From NCBI GenBank assembly GCA_028824415.1, contig JAPPDX010000060.1, positions 1 to 45,216 on the forward strand: a stretch of DNA of 45,216 nucleotides, written 5' to 3'. This DNA comes from a bacterium (GTDB lineage Bacteria > Actinomycetota > Acidimicrobiia > Acidimicrobiales > CATQHL01). Below are positions 17,348 through 27,644 of this stretch, one piece after another. Position 1 is the first letter of the stretch. Every line of letters starts with the position of its first letter. The position numbers were made by a program, and so were the translations under genes. The notes beneath the pieces were generated by a model, which saw only the letters and a list, made by a program, of their open reading frames with translations, made no database searches and was not told the DNA's origin.

Positions 17348-18562
17348 GTGAGCACGACCGCGGGGGACGCCACCGGCATGGGATCCGGGGATACCACCGG
17401 ACCGGGGAACGGCACCGAGGCGCTCCGCGCCGACACCCCGTTCGAGCGGGCGACCATCGGGCTGGGCACCAGCCTGCTGGCGGTCGTCGCCGCCCTCGGC
17501 CTCGGGGCGGTCATCCTGGCCGGATCCGGCGAGAACCCGCTCACCGCCTACGGGGCGATAGTCGTCGGCAGCTTCGGCGACTGGTTCGCCATCGGTGAGA
17601 CGCTGGCCCGCGCCGCGCCACTGGCGGTGGTCGGCGTGGGCGCGGCCGTCGCATTGCGGGCAGGCGTCATCACCATCGGCGCGCAGGGTCAGCTGATCGC
17701 CGGGAGCCTCGGCGCCCTGTGTGCGGGCTTCGTCCTCCGGGACGTTCCCGCCGGCGTGGCGGTCCCGCTGGCAGCCATCGCCGGCGCTCTGTTCGGGATG
17801 GTGTGGGTGCTGATCCCGGCATTGCTGCGCGCCCGCCTGAACGTCAACGAGATCCTCTCAACGCTGCTGTTCAACGAGTTCGCCTTCCTGCTCCTGGGCT
17901 ACCTGCTGAACAACCCGCTGAAGGAGCCGAGGGCGATCACGCCCAAGTCCGAGCCACTGCCAGACAGTGTCGTTCTCGGCGATCTCGTGACGAGCACCAG
18001 GCTTCATGCCGGCGTGTTGGCGGTCGTCGTGATCGTGGCGCTATTCGCACTGTGGACCCGCTCCACGATGGGCTACCGCTACGACCTGTTCGGCGAGAAC
18101 CCCCGCCTGGCGCAGAGCCTCGGCATCCCCGGGCGACGCATCATCTGTAATTCGCTCCTGATCTCGGGGGCGCTGGCCGGCCTGGCGGGGTGGCTGCAGG
18201 CGGCCGGCCTGCTGCAGCGCCTGTTCATCGACATCGCCGAGGAGATCGGCTTCTTCGGGCTGGTGGTGGCGATGCTGGGCGGTGCCCGGCCACTGGGGAT
18301 CCTGGCTGCGGCCCTGCTGGTGGGGGCGCTGCAGGCGGGCGGGCTGCACATGCAGGCCACCGAGGGCATCCCGGCCTCGCTCAGCGACGTGATCCAGGCG
18401 CTGATCCTGTTGGGGTTCGCGGTGCGCTACGCACCGCAGATCGCCGCCATCGGCCGCCGGGTGGTGCGCTCACTGACCGACTCGTTCGGCGCCGTGGCGG
18501 GATGGGGCCGATCCGGAACCGACCGGCGAGCCGCCGGCGGCGGCACAGGCGGAGAGGCGTGA
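17348..18562 (+). CDS. BMP-type nucleoside ABC importer, permease 1 (NupP/YufP-like)
   Basis: This 404-residue integral membrane protein has a long polar N-terminal stretch and then about ten hydrophobic segments. The central motif VNEILSTLLFNEFAFLLLGYL and the later GENPRLAQSLGIPGRR are characteristic of the larger permease of nucleoside (BMP) importers. The GTG start at 17348 lies 4 bp after the ATPase stop. The polar C-terminal tail (GRSGTDRRAAGGG) is cytoplasmic. It should pair with the permease encoded immediately downstream, 1 bp after its stop. Confidence 0.9.
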   Translation: MSTTAGDATGMGSGDTTGPGNGTEALRADTPFERATIGLGTSLLAVVAALGLGAVILAGSGENPLTAYGAIVVGSFGDWFAIGETLARAAPLAVVGVGAAVALRAGVITIGAQGQLIAGSLGALCAGFVLRDVPAGVAVPLAAIAGALFGMVWVLIPALLRARLNVNEILSTLLFNEFAFLLLGYLLNNPLKEPRAITPKSEPLPDSVVLGDLVTSTRLHAGVLAVVVIVALFALWTRSTMGYRYDLFGENPRLAQSLGIPGRRIICNSLLISGALAGLAGWLQAAGLLQRLFIDIAEEIGFFGLVVAMLGGARPLGILAAALLVGALQAGGLHMQATEGIPASLSDVIQALILLGFAVRYAPQIAAIGRRVVRSLTDSFGAVAGWGRSGTDRRAAGGGTGGEA

Positions 18563-18563
18563 T

Positions 18564-19502
18564 ATGGGCAAGCTCGCCGAGCTGACGTTCTGGACCGCCA
18601 CCATCTCCGGCGGCCTGCGCCTGGCGACCCCGCTGATCTTCGCCTCCCTCGGCGAGACCATCGCACAGCGCGCCGGCGTGTTGAACATCGGCCTGGAGGG
18701 CTACATGATCATTGGCGCCCTCACGTCGCTGTACGTGACCGTGGAGTCGGGAATCGCCGTGGGCCTGCTCGCCGGTGCCCTGTCAGGAGCGGTGCTGGCG
18801 CTGCTGATGGTGTGGCTCTGCGTGCGCCTCAACGCCAACCAGGTGGTGGTGGGATTCGGGCTCACGATCCTCGGTGTCGGGCTCACCGGCTACATCTTCC
18901 GACTCACGACGCCCCTGGGCGCCGAGCGTCGCCAGGTGAACATCCTCGGCGAGATCCACATCCCCGGACTGTCGGACATCCCGTTCCTGGGCGAGGCCTT
19001 CCTGTCCAACAGCTGGATGACGTGGCTGGCGTTCGGCCTGGTGCCGATCGTGTGGTGGGTGGCCCAGCGCACCGTCTTCGGGCTCGAGGTGCGCGCCGTG
19101 GGCGAGGACCCCGACGCGGCCTTCGCCCGGGGCGTCGACGTCATCAGGGTGCGCTCGCTGGCCACGCTGCTCTCCGGCCTGCTCGGTGGCCTCGGCGGCG
19201 CCGCCATCACGACCGCCCTGGTGGGCGTCTTCGAGCCCGCCATCACCGCCGGACGGGGGTTCATCGCCCTGATCGTGATCATCATGGTGCGCTGGTCGGC
19301 CTGGGGCGTGGCGGTCGGCTCGTTCGCCTTCGGGCTGGCCGATGCCCTCGGCGCCAACCTGCGCAACATCGTGTCGGACAGCGTGCCCACCGAGGCGCTG
19401 CAGATGATCCCGTTCTTCGTGGCGCTGGTCATCCTGATCATCGGCGCCCGCCGGGCGCGTATGCCCAAGTCGCTGGGCTTCAACTACGTGCCCGACCGCT
19501 AG
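18564..19502 (+). CDS. BMP-type nucleoside ABC importer, permease 2 (NupQ/YufQ-like)
   Basis: This 312-residue permease has about nine hydrophobic segments. Hallmarks are TPLIFASLGETIAQRAGVLNIGLEGYM near the N terminus, LCVRLNANQVVVGFGLTILG, and VGEDPDAAFARGVDVIRVR, the coupling-helix region that contacts the ATPase. The ATG 18564 follows the previous stop by 1 bp and has a GGAGAGG site upstream. With the preceding ATPase and permease it completes the membrane part of the importer. Confidence 0.9.
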   Translation: MGKLAELTFWTATISGGLRLATPLIFASLGETIAQRAGVLNIGLEGYMIIGALTSLYVTVESGIAVGLLAGALSGAVLALLMVWLCVRLNANQVVVGFGLTILGVGLTGYIFRLTTPLGAERRQVNILGEIHIPGLSDIPFLGEAFLSNSWMTWLAFGLVPIVWWVAQRTVFGLEVRAVGEDPDAAFARGVDVIRVRSLATLLSGLLGGLGGAAITTALVGVFEPAITAGRGFIALIVIIMVRWSAWGVAVGSFAFGLADALGANLRNIVSDSVPTEALQMIPFFVALVILIIGARRARMPKSLGFNYVPDR

Positions 19503-19532
19503 GCCGCCGACGACCGCAGCAAGGAGCACCGC

Positions 19533-20924
19533 ATGGCCACCTCGGCTGAGACCGATCGTTCATTCCTCATCCGGGGAGGCATCGTGCTGCCGATGGAGGG
19601 CCGGAAGATCTACCACGATCCCGGCTCGGTCCTCGTTCTCGACGGCGCCATCGTCGCCGTCGGCGGCGTCGAGGAGTTGGACCGTCACCCGGCGGCGGCG
19701 CACGTGCCGGTCATCGACGCCGACCGTCATGCCGTCATCCCCGGGATCCACAACTGCCACCTGCACTCGGGTCTGCTGCGCGGCACTGCCGAGTCGCTGG
19801 CGCTGTGGGAGTGGCTGGAGAACCACATCGACCCGGCGCACCGGGCACTCACCCCCGAGATCGCCGAGGCTGCCTCCTGGATGGCCTACACCGAAGGCGT
19901 GCGCGGCGGCACCACGTCGGTGCTGGACATGTGGCGGCACATGGAAGGCTCGGCCAGGGCAGCGGAGGCGATCGGCATCCGCGCCACGCTCGCCCCCTAC
20001 ACCGCCGACCTGTACGACTACTTCGAGACGCTGGAGACCAACCGGCGGCTGCTGGAGACACACCGGGTGGCCGCCGGCGGGCGGGTGCGCACCTGGGTGG
20101 GGCTGGAGCACATCTTCTACTGCTCGCCCGAGATGTTCCGCGGTGCCGCCGACCTGGCCGCCGAGTTCGACACTGGCATCCACACGCACTCCTCGGAGTC
20201 GATCTGGGAAGTGCAGGAGTGCCTGCGACAATTCGGCCGGCGCCCCATCGAGGAGTTCTACCAGCGGGGCATCCTCGGCCCGTCCACCGTCATCGCCCAC
20301 GGCGTGTGGCTCGACGACCGGGAGGTGCGGATCCTGGCCGAGACCGGCACGTCGGTCACCCACTGCCCGTGCTCGAACATGAAGCTCTCCTCCGGGCCGG
20401 CCCGGGTGGGCTTCTACCGCAGCCAGGGCGTCACGGTGGCACTGGGCAGCGACGGCGAGAAGGAGAACAACAACCTCGACATGCTCGAGGAGATGAAGTT
20501 CGCCTCGCTGCTGGCCAAGGTCGCCACCCTCGACCCCACGGTGGGTGATCCCTGGGACATCCTGGACCTGGCGACCCGCTCGGGCGCGGAGGCCCTCGGG
20601 CTGGGGGACGTCACCGGCACGCTCGAGGAGGGCAAGGACGCCGACATCGTGCTGGTGGACCTGCGCAGCCTCCACTTCGTTCCGCTGCTGAGGGGTGAGG
20701 ACTTCAACGCCCCGGCACACCTGGTGTTCAGCGCCTCGGCGCGCGACGTGAGCGACGTGTGGGTGCAGGGGCGCCATCTGGTCACCGGTGGCGAGGTGGT
20801 CTCGGTGGACGTGGCCGCCGTCGCCGAGCGCGCCCAGGCGGCCGCCGAGGAGTTGTTCGCCCGCCGCCGCGCCTTGCAGGGCGCAACCCCCAGCCCCGCC
20901 AGCACCCTCGGCAAGAACGCCTGA
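19533..20924 (+). CDS. Amidohydrolase, MTA/SAH deaminase-like
   Basis: This 463-residue metal-dependent deaminase is in the MTA/SAH/5'-deoxyadenosine deaminase class. The zinc motif is HNCHLHSG, with the catalytic region HTHSSES, the helix IAHGVWLDDREVRIL, and HCPCSNMKLSSG followed by LGSDGEKENNNLDMLEEM, a run that closely matches MtaD-type enzymes. It would convert an adenine-type nucleoside or base to its hypoxanthine form. ATG 19533 is preceded by AAGGAG. It is 30 bp after the second permease, at the end of the importer operon, so import and deamination are probably co-expressed. Precise substrate among MTA, SAH, adenosine or guanine is not settled. Confidence 0.85.
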   Translation: MATSAETDRSFLIRGGIVLPMEGRKIYHDPGSVLVLDGAIVAVGGVEELDRHPAAAHVPVIDADRHAVIPGIHNCHLHSGLLRGTAESLALWEWLENHIDPAHRALTPEIAEAASWMAYTEGVRGGTTSVLDMWRHMEGSARAAEAIGIRATLAPYTADLYDYFETLETNRRLLETHRVAAGGRVRTWVGLEHIFYCSPEMFRGAADLAAEFDTGIHTHSSESIWEVQECLRQFGRRPIEEFYQRGILGPSTVIAHGVWLDDREVRILAETGTSVTHCPCSNMKLSSGPARVGFYRSQGVTVALGSDGEKENNNLDMLEEMKFASLLAKVATLDPTVGDPWDILDLATRSGAEALGLGDVTGTLEEGKDADIVLVDLRSLHFVPLLRGEDFNAPAHLVFSASARDVSDVWVQGRHLVTGGEVVSVDVAAVAERAQAAAEELFARRRALQGATPSPASTLGKNA

Positions 20925-20940
20925 GCCCCGGAGCGATCCC

Positions 20941-20946
20941 TAGCCT
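20941..20946 (+). promoter_or_regulatory. -10-like TAGCCT, leaderless promoter of the ABC-F gene
   Basis: TAGCCT is followed by 6 nt and GTG at 20953. It would allow the ABC-F gene to be transcribed apart from the importer operon, which ends 28 bp upstream. No -35 match is visible. Confidence 0.4.
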
Positions 20947-20952
20947 GCAATA

Positions 20953-22872
<1,920 letters not shown>

Positions 22873-22875
22873 CGA

Positions 22876-24549
22876 TCAGGTGGTCACGAGCGGGCGCACC
22901 GCCTCGGCGATCCGGCCCAGTCGGTCCTGCGCCTGACGGCGAGCCGCGGCGAGATCACCGCCGGGGGCTCCTTCGATCGTCTCGATGTAGACCTTCAGCT
23001 TGGGTTCGGTGCCGCTGGGCCGGACGATCACCCGGTCGCCGCCCGCCAGCCGGAACGCCAGCATGTCGGTGGGCGGGAGCGGGCCCGCCGGCCCCGAGTA
23101 GTCCAGCACGTCCGAGACGGGATGTCCGGCGAGTTCCGCCGGCGGGTTGGCGCGGAGCCGGCCGGTCGCGACGGCGGCCTCGGCAGGCGGGATCCGCAGC
23201 GTGACCTGGCCGGTGACGTGCACCCCATGACGGCGGTGCAGGTCGTCGAGTCGTTCGGGCAGCGAGGAGCCCGCTGCCTGCAGTTCGCCGGCCAGCTGCA
23301 CTGCGAGGGCGGCGGCGCTGATGCCGTCCTTGTCGCGGACCGTGTCGCAGACCGCGTAGCCCAGCGCCTCCTCATACCCCAGTAGCAGCCGCTCGGGACG
23401 CCCGTCGGCGGCCCGGGCGATCCACTTGAAGCCCGTGAGTGTCTCGGCGTGGGCCACTCCCGCCTCCGCGGCCATGGACCCCAGCAGCTGCGAGGAGACC
23501 ACGCTGGCGGCCAGCAGCACCTGCTCGGGGGAACCGCCGGCGGCGCGGCGGCGCAGCAGGAAGTCCGCCAGCAGCGCGCCCAACTCGTCGCCGGTCAGCC
23601 GCCGCCAGCCGCCGCCGGAGGGCACAGCCACGGCCAGGCGGTCGCCGTCGGGGTCGTTGGCGATCACCAGGTCGGCCCCGGTGCGGTCGGCCAACTCGTA
23701 GGCGGCATCCAGCGCGCCCGGCTCCTCGGGGTTCGGGAACGCCAGCGTGGGGAACGCGCCATCCGGCTCGGCCTGCGAGTCGACGATCAGCGGGACCGGC
23801 AGGCCCAGTCGCTCGAACAGCGCCCCCAGCAGCCGCGCCCCCACCCCGTGAAGCGGCGTGTACACCACCCGCAACGGCGCGCCGGGCTGCGACGCCATTT
23901 CCAGGCGCCCGGCAATGTCCGCCAGGTACCGTTCGATCGCCTCGGAGCCCACGTCGGTGATCGCCCCGCCGCCCGAGGGTGCGAGGGTGTCCCGGTACGG
24001 CAGCGGGGCGGCCGCCATGTGCGCCTCCACAGCGGCGTCGGCGGGCGGCACGATCTGCGCGCCTCCGGCGTCGTAGAGCTTGTACCCGTTGTCCTCCGGG
24101 GGGTTGTGGCTGGCGGTGATGACGATGCCCGCGTCGGCTCCGAGGTCGACGGTGGCGTGCGCCACCACCGGGGTCGGCACACAGCCGGCCCGCAGCGCCT
24201 CTCCCCCGGCGGCGGCAACGAACGCAGCCGCATCGAAGGCGAACACATCGGAGTTGCGCCGGGCGTCGTGGCCAATGACCACCCGCGCCCCCGGCGGCAG
24301 CGTGGCCATGACCGCGGCGGTTGCCTGGCGGACAACCACGCGGTTCATCCGCGCCGGGCCGGCACCCAGCGGGGCCCGCAAGCCGGCGGTGCCGAACCGG
24401 AGCCGCTCCTCGAAGCGCCGCTGCAACTCGCCCGCCGCCTCGGGATCGGTGGCGGATGCTGCCAGCAGGGCCTCGAGCTCAGCGCGGGTCTGCGGGTCGG
24501 GGTCGCAGGCCAGCCACGCCCCCGCGGCCGACCGCAGCTGTTGGGTCAC
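22876..24549 (-). CDS. Phosphoglucomutase/phosphomannomutase family, probable phosphopentomutase role
   Basis: This is a 557-residue alpha-D-phosphohexomutase. The phosphoserine loop is VITASHNPPEDNGYK, the magnesium loop is NDPDGDR, the sugar loop is GYEEALGY, and the C-terminal phosphate clamp is RPSGTEPKLKVY. All catalytic residues are present and length fits the PgcA/PGM2 group. That group includes enzymes acting as phosphopentomutases. Its ATG lies 4 bp after the stop of the purine nucleoside phosphorylase on the same strand, so the ribose-1-phosphate released by the phosphorylase is an attractive substrate. Glucose-1-phosphate activity is equally possible from sequence. Confidence 0.9.
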   Translation of the reverse strand: MTQQLRSAAGAWLACDPDPQTRAELEALLAASATDPEAAGELQRRFEERLRFGTAGLRAPLGAGPARMNRVVVRQATAAVMATLPPGARVVIGHDARRNSDVFAFDAAAFVAAAGGEALRAGCVPTPVVAHATVDLGADAGIVITASHNPPEDNGYKLYDAGGAQIVPPADAAVEAHMAAAPLPYRDTLAPSGGGAITDVGSEAIERYLADIAGRLEMASQPGAPLRVVYTPLHGVGARLLGALFERLGLPVPLIVDSQAEPDGAFPTLAFPNPEEPGALDAAYELADRTGADLVIANDPDGDRLAVAVPSGGGWRRLTGDELGALLADFLLRRRAAGGSPEQVLLAASVVSSQLLGSMAAEAGVAHAETLTGFKWIARAADGRPERLLLGYEEALGYAVCDTVRDKDGISAAALAVQLAGELQAAGSSLPERLDDLHRRHGVHVTGQVTLRIPPAEAAVATGRLRANPPAELAGHPVSDVLDYSGPAGPLPPTDMLAFRLAGGDRVIVRPSGTEPKLKVYIETIEGAPGGDLAAARRQAQDRLGRIAEAVRPLVTT

Positions 24550-24553
24550 AGCC

Positions 24554-25360
24554 TCACAGGCGGTCGATCACGCCGCGCAGCAGGCGGCCGACGGCCACAC
24601 CCGACGCCGCTCCGGCGTCGAGCACCTCCTGGTGGCTGGGCCCCTCGTCGGTCATTCCGGCAGCCAGATTCGTGACCAGCGAAACTCCCAGTACCTCCAT
24701 GCCGCAGTGGCGCGCGGCGATGGCCTCCAACACGGTGGACATGCCAACCAGGTCGGCGCCCATGGTACGCAGCATCGCGATCTCCGCAGGGGTCTCGAAG
24801 TGCGGGCCGCGCAGCCCGGCGTAGACCCCGTCGGAGATGCCGGGGGCCACCTCGGCGGCAAGGGCACGCAGTCGCGGCGAGTAACTGTCGACGAGGTTCA
24901 CGAAACGATCGGTTCCCCACTCGGTCCCCTCGACCGGTGACGCCCCGGTGAGGTTGATGTGGTCGGAGATCAGCACCGGACCGCCGACCCGGTAGTGGGG
25001 CTGAAGCCCCCCGGCGGCGTTGGTCAGCACCACCACCCCGCAGCCGGCGGCAGCCGCAGTCCGCACCCCGTGGGTGACGGCGGCGGCTGTGTTCCCCTCG
25101 TAGAGGTGCACGCGGCCGCGGTACACGAGCAGGCGACGGTCCCCGGCCGCCACGGCCCCGACGGTGCCGCCGTGGCCCTCCACACGGGACGCCGGGAATC
25201 CCGGCAGTTCGGCCGTCGAGATCTGCGCCTCAACCTCGCCCAGCTGCGCGACGGCGTCGTCCCAGCCGGTGCCCAGCACAACGGTGGCATCGAAGTCGCC
25301 CCCGAGGCGGTCCGCGAGCTGTGCGGCCGCCTCACCGGCCGACCGTTGGGCGTTCGTCAT
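24554..25360 (-). CDS. punA: Purine nucleoside phosphorylase (trimeric PNP type)
   Basis: This 268-residue family-2 purine nucleoside phosphorylase should cleave inosine or guanosine with phosphate to base and ribose-1-phosphate. Motifs seen are VVLGTGWDD (phosphate loop), VEGHGG, YRGRVHLYEG, VLTNAAGGLQPHYRVG, EIAMLRTMGADLVGMSTV and VTNLAAGM, in the order expected for the trimeric mammalian/PunA type. ATG 25360 has a CGGAGG ribosome site. It is the first gene of an operon with the mutase. Together with the importer and deaminases across the ABC-F gene, it completes a nucleoside salvage route. The symbol is given by family resemblance. Confidence 0.9.
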   Translation of the reverse strand: MTNAQRSAGEAAAQLADRLGGDFDATVVLGTGWDDAVAQLGEVEAQISTAELPGFPASRVEGHGGTVGAVAAGDRRLLVYRGRVHLYEGNTAAAVTHGVRTAAAAGCGVVVLTNAAGGLQPHYRVGGPVLISDHINLTGASPVEGTEWGTDRFVNLVDSYSPRLRALAAEVAPGISDGVYAGLRGPHFETPAEIAMLRTMGADLVGMSTVLEAIAARHCGMEVLGVSLVTNLAAGMTDEGPSHQEVLDAGAASGVAVGRLLRGVIDRL

Positions 25361-25413
25361 GGCGTTCCTCCGTGAGTCCCCGGGGGGTCAAGTCTCGCAC
25401 GGGCCGGGGCGCG

Positions 25414-25438
25414 GCCAAACGCCGCAGCGGCGTTCGGC
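25414..25438. repeat. 25-bp imperfect palindrome upstream of punA
   Basis: AACGCCGC (25418-25425) and GCGGCGTT (25427-25434) are perfect arms around one base. GCC and GGC extend them beyond one mismatch. It sits about 55 bp upstream of the punA start and could be an operator for that operon, or part of the adjacent terminator. Confidence 0.4.
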
Positions 25439-25447
25439 AAAACAGAG

Positions 25448-25476
25448 CCGGCCCCGGAGGAGGTGTCCGGGGCCGG
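25448..25476 (-). terminator. Intrinsic terminator, minus strand
   Basis: CCGGCCCCGGA (25448-25458) and TCCGGGGCCGG (25466-25476) form a perfect 11-bp stem with a 7-nt loop. On the minus strand the stem is followed by CTCTGTTTTG, a T-rich tail. No recognised gene ends here, so the terminator points to an unrecognised minus-strand transcript. Confidence 0.55.
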
Positions 25477-25557
25477 GGGCTGGGAGGGGAGATCGGTTTC
25501 GGGTTCGGGGTGGCCGGCCGCCCCTACGGCGACCGGTCCGGTTCTGTGTCTTGGACC

Positions 25558-25788
25558 TCAGGCGGCCCGGGGGCGCTGCCGGCGGCTTCCGGCCCGGCTC
25601 CAGTCCCAGGTCGAGACCTGGCGGCTGTGCCTTGGCCGGGGCGTCGACGCGAGCGCGAGGCACGGCAGATCGTGCGGGTCGGTGTCCTGCAGGGCCGGCG
25701 AGGCCCAGCGGATCGGGCTGCACGTGCAGTGCGGCGCATGCTGCGTCGCTCCGGTGCGAGAGGTCTGCTCTCGGTATTCCTTCCTCAT
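25558..25788 (-). CDS. Candidate small protein, unknown
   Basis: I do not recognise this 76-residue product. The case for it is indirect. Of its 76 codons 68 end in G or C, which matches real genes here. Its stop is followed about 80 nt later by a minus-strand intrinsic terminator. The peptide is basic and rich in proline, histidine and arginine, has a C-x-C (PHCTCSP) and a late STWDWSRAG, and no membrane segment. Starts at 25788 (MRKEY) or 25794 (MGMRKEY) are possible; neither has a clear ribosome site. It is divergent from the AlkB gene. An untranslated RNA ending at the same terminator is the alternative. Confidence 0.35.
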   Translation of the reverse strand: MRKEYREQTSRTGATQHAPHCTCSPIRWASPALQDTDPHDLPCLALASTPRPRHSRQVSTWDWSRAGSRRQRPRAA

Positions 25789-25856
25789 ACCCATACAGAC
25801 GGCTGACCACCCGGATCGGTTGACACGTCGTGAGATCAACCTGGCATTTCTCTGAC

Positions 25857-25885
25857 TTGCTGACAAACATATGTATGTATATGAT
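25857..25885 (+). promoter_or_regulatory. Leaderless promoter of the AlkB-like gene
   Basis: A -35-like TTGCTG (25857-25862), a 17-nt spacer and a -10 TATGAT (25880-25885) are followed by 6 nt and ATG 25892. An inverted repeat GGTTGA/TCAACC (25818-25823, 25836-25841) lies just upstream and may bind a regulator. Confidence 0.6.
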
Positions 25886-25891
25886 TCCGCT

Positions 25892-26581
25892 ATGGCTGTC
25901 CTCGGCCTTTATCAGCCCAGCCTCCTCGGCGGCGGCGATCCGGCGATCGACAGCGACGTGCCGATCCTGCGGCACTGGCTCGACAAGACAAGTTGGGTGG
26001 ACACGGCGGCCGGCTGGCTGCGAGGGCCCGACACGCTGCTGGTGGACCTGGCCGAACTCCTGTCCTGGACTCGTGGCCGCCGCCGCATGTACGACCGGAT
26101 GGTGGATGACCCGCGACTCAGCGCCACCTGCGAAGTCGGCGCCGCCGGCACGCCGGCGATCCTCGGCAGCATGGCCACCGCGCTCGAGGGCCGCTACGGC
26201 GAGCGACTGCACGCGGTCTGGGTCAACTACTACCGCGACGGACAGGACTCGGTGGCCTGGCACAGCGATCACGTCGGCCGCACCCAGCGGCAGCCTCTCG
26301 TGGCGATCGTCACCCTCGGCGGGCCGCGCCGCTTCCTGGTTCGTCCCCGCGGCGGGGGCCGCTCCCACGGCTTCGCACCGGCCTCGGGCGATCTGCTCGT
26401 GATGGGCGGTGACTGCCAGCACAACTGGGAGCACACGATTCCGAAGGCGAAGGCCGCGCCGCCGCGCATGAGCGTGACATTCCGCCATCACTCACAACCG
26501 ACTCGTGCCGCGGTCGAGCCCGAACGCCCGACGGCGGCAGCTAGGACCGGTAGCGCTCGGCGGGTGCTCCCGCAGAGTTGA
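25892..26581 (+). CDS. AlkB-like 2-oxoglutarate/Fe(II) dioxygenase
   Basis: This is a 229-residue AlkB-family dioxygenase, which removes alkyl groups from bases in DNA or RNA by oxidative demethylation. The iron ligands are visible as HSDH (H-x-D) and the later EHTIPK histidine. The 2-oxoglutarate clamp is PRMSVTFR (R-x5-R). WVNYYRDGQDSVAWHSD and SGDLLVMGGDCQHNWEH are typical of the AlkB/ALKBH2-3 group. An ATG at 25871 is in frame, but ATG 25892 is preferred because of the leaderless promoter spacing and because homology starts there. It converges on an SDR gene. Regulation by alkylation stress is possible; no Ada-like gene is present. Confidence 0.88.
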   Translation: MAVLGLYQPSLLGGGDPAIDSDVPILRHWLDKTSWVDTAAGWLRGPDTLLVDLAELLSWTRGRRRMYDRMVDDPRLSATCEVGAAGTPAILGSMATALEGRYGERLHAVWVNYYRDGQDSVAWHSDHVGRTQRQPLVAIVTLGGPRRFLVRPRGGGRSHGFAPASGDLLVMGGDCQHNWEHTIPKAKAAPPRMSVTFRHHSQPTRAAVEPERPTAAARTGSARRVLPQS

Positions 26582-26629
26582 ACAACCAGAGAACGACAGT
26601 GCCGGGGCAGTCTCCCCGCCGACTGCTGC

Positions 26630-27382
26630 TCAGTCGATGTAGTAGCCGCCGTTGACGTCCATCACCTCGGCGGTGATGAACGAGGCGGCCGAACTCCCCA
26701 GGAATAGCGCTGCGTAGGCCACGTCGCTGGGGGTTCCCATCCGTCCGACGAGCACCAGCGCGGCGTACTGGTCCATGTTGGGCCGCTCGGTCATGCGGCT
26801 GTGGACCATCGACGGCGCCAGGGCGTTCACGGTGATGCCCTCCTTGGCCACCTCCGGGGCTACCGCCTTCGCCAGGGTGTGCACCGCGCCCTTGGAGGCG
26901 GCATACGCCGTCACCCCCGAGAGGCTGCCCATCTTCCCGGAGTTGGATCCGATGTTGATGATGCGCCCGTAACGGACCTCCCGCATGGCCGGCAGCACCC
27001 GGCGGATGCACAGGAACGCACCGGTGGAGTTGACATCGAAGACCCGCTGCCATTCCTCCAGGCTGGTGTTGGGGACCCCGGCGGGGCCCAGGATCCCGGC
27101 GTTGTTCACGAGGATCGACGGCGCCCCGAACCTGGCCTCCACCTCGCTGATCGCCGCATCCACCGCGGCCTCGTCGGCCACGTCGCAATCGAGCGTGAGC
27201 ATTCCAGGGTCGTCGGGGATCTCCTCGCCCTCCCAGTCCATGTCGAGCAATGCCACGAGCGCGCCCTGCTCCCGCATCGCCTCGGCGGTGGCCCGCCCGA
27301 TGTTGCGCGCCGCCCCGGTCACCACGGCCACCCGCCCCTCGTAACCCGGCAGCCTGATCCCCTCCAAAGTCCAAGCGCTCAT
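26630..27382 (-). CDS. SDR-family oxidoreductase
   Basis: This 250-residue classical short-chain dehydrogenase has the nucleotide motif VVTGAARNIGRATAE, NNAG in the central strand, the catalytic serine in IGSNSGKMGS and YAASK as the Tyr-x3-Lys pair. The C terminus SSAASFITAEVMDVNGGYYID is usual for 3-oxoacyl-reductase-like members. An asparagine replaces the common glycine or isoleucine in the TGxxxxIG loop, which is tolerated in the family. The start is ATG 27382 with a strong GGAGGGAG site. It likely oxidises or reduces a secondary alcohol or ketone. It stands alone, divergent from the coiled-coil gene. Confidence 0.85.
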   Translation of the reverse strand: MSAWTLEGIRLPGYEGRVAVVTGAARNIGRATAEAMREQGALVALLDMDWEGEEIPDDPGMLTLDCDVADEAAVDAAISEVEARFGAPSILVNNAGILGPAGVPNTSLEEWQRVFDVNSTGAFLCIRRVLPAMREVRYGRIINIGSNSGKMGSLSGVTAYAASKGAVHTLAKAVAPEVAKEGITVNALAPSMVHSRMTERPNMDQYAALVLVGRMGTPSDVAYAALFLGSSAASFITAEVMDVNGGYYID

Positions 27383-27510
27383 CCTGCTCCCTCCAGTGGT
27401 CGACAGCGGCCGACCGCCGGGCCGCATCCCGGGACCGGCGGCGGGGATTCACTGTAGTGACCGGGTTGCCGCTGCGCCCTCGGCGTTCAGCCGTCTACTT
27501 GACGGGCTGA

Positions 27511-27536
27511 AACTATTTCGAGTACCCTGAATAGTT
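27511..27536. promoter_or_regulatory. Inverted repeat at the likely promoter of the coiled-coil gene
   Basis: AACTATT (27511-27517) and AATAGTT (27530-27536) are perfect 7-bp arms with a 12-nt spacer. A TTGACG at 27499-27504 with TACCCT 18 nt later would place the -10 between the arms, so a repressor bound here could block polymerase. The surrounding 27383-27644 contains no gene. Confidence 0.4.
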
Positions 27537-27644
27537 GCTCATTCGATTGGCTAGATGGACTTCGGTCACCGGCCGGTGTTGCCCACTCGGGCGGCGCGCA
27601 GCGATCCGCTGCCAACTCACCGGCTCCGATCCGAAAGGCCCCAC

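Larger units (their letters stand above)
25361..25891. other. 531-bp gap between punA and the AlkB gene
   Basis: The gap holds, left to right, the punA ribosome site, a 25-bp imperfect palindrome, an intrinsic terminator reading leftwards, a candidate 76-codon minus-strand gene, an inverted repeat at 25818-25841 and the AlkB promoter. These are listed separately. Confidence 0.6.

Noticed and set aside
25820-25825. TTGACA as the -35 of the AlkB gene
   Set aside because: No -10-like hexamer lies 16-18 nt downstream; the TTGCTG at 25857 has the right distance to TATGAT.
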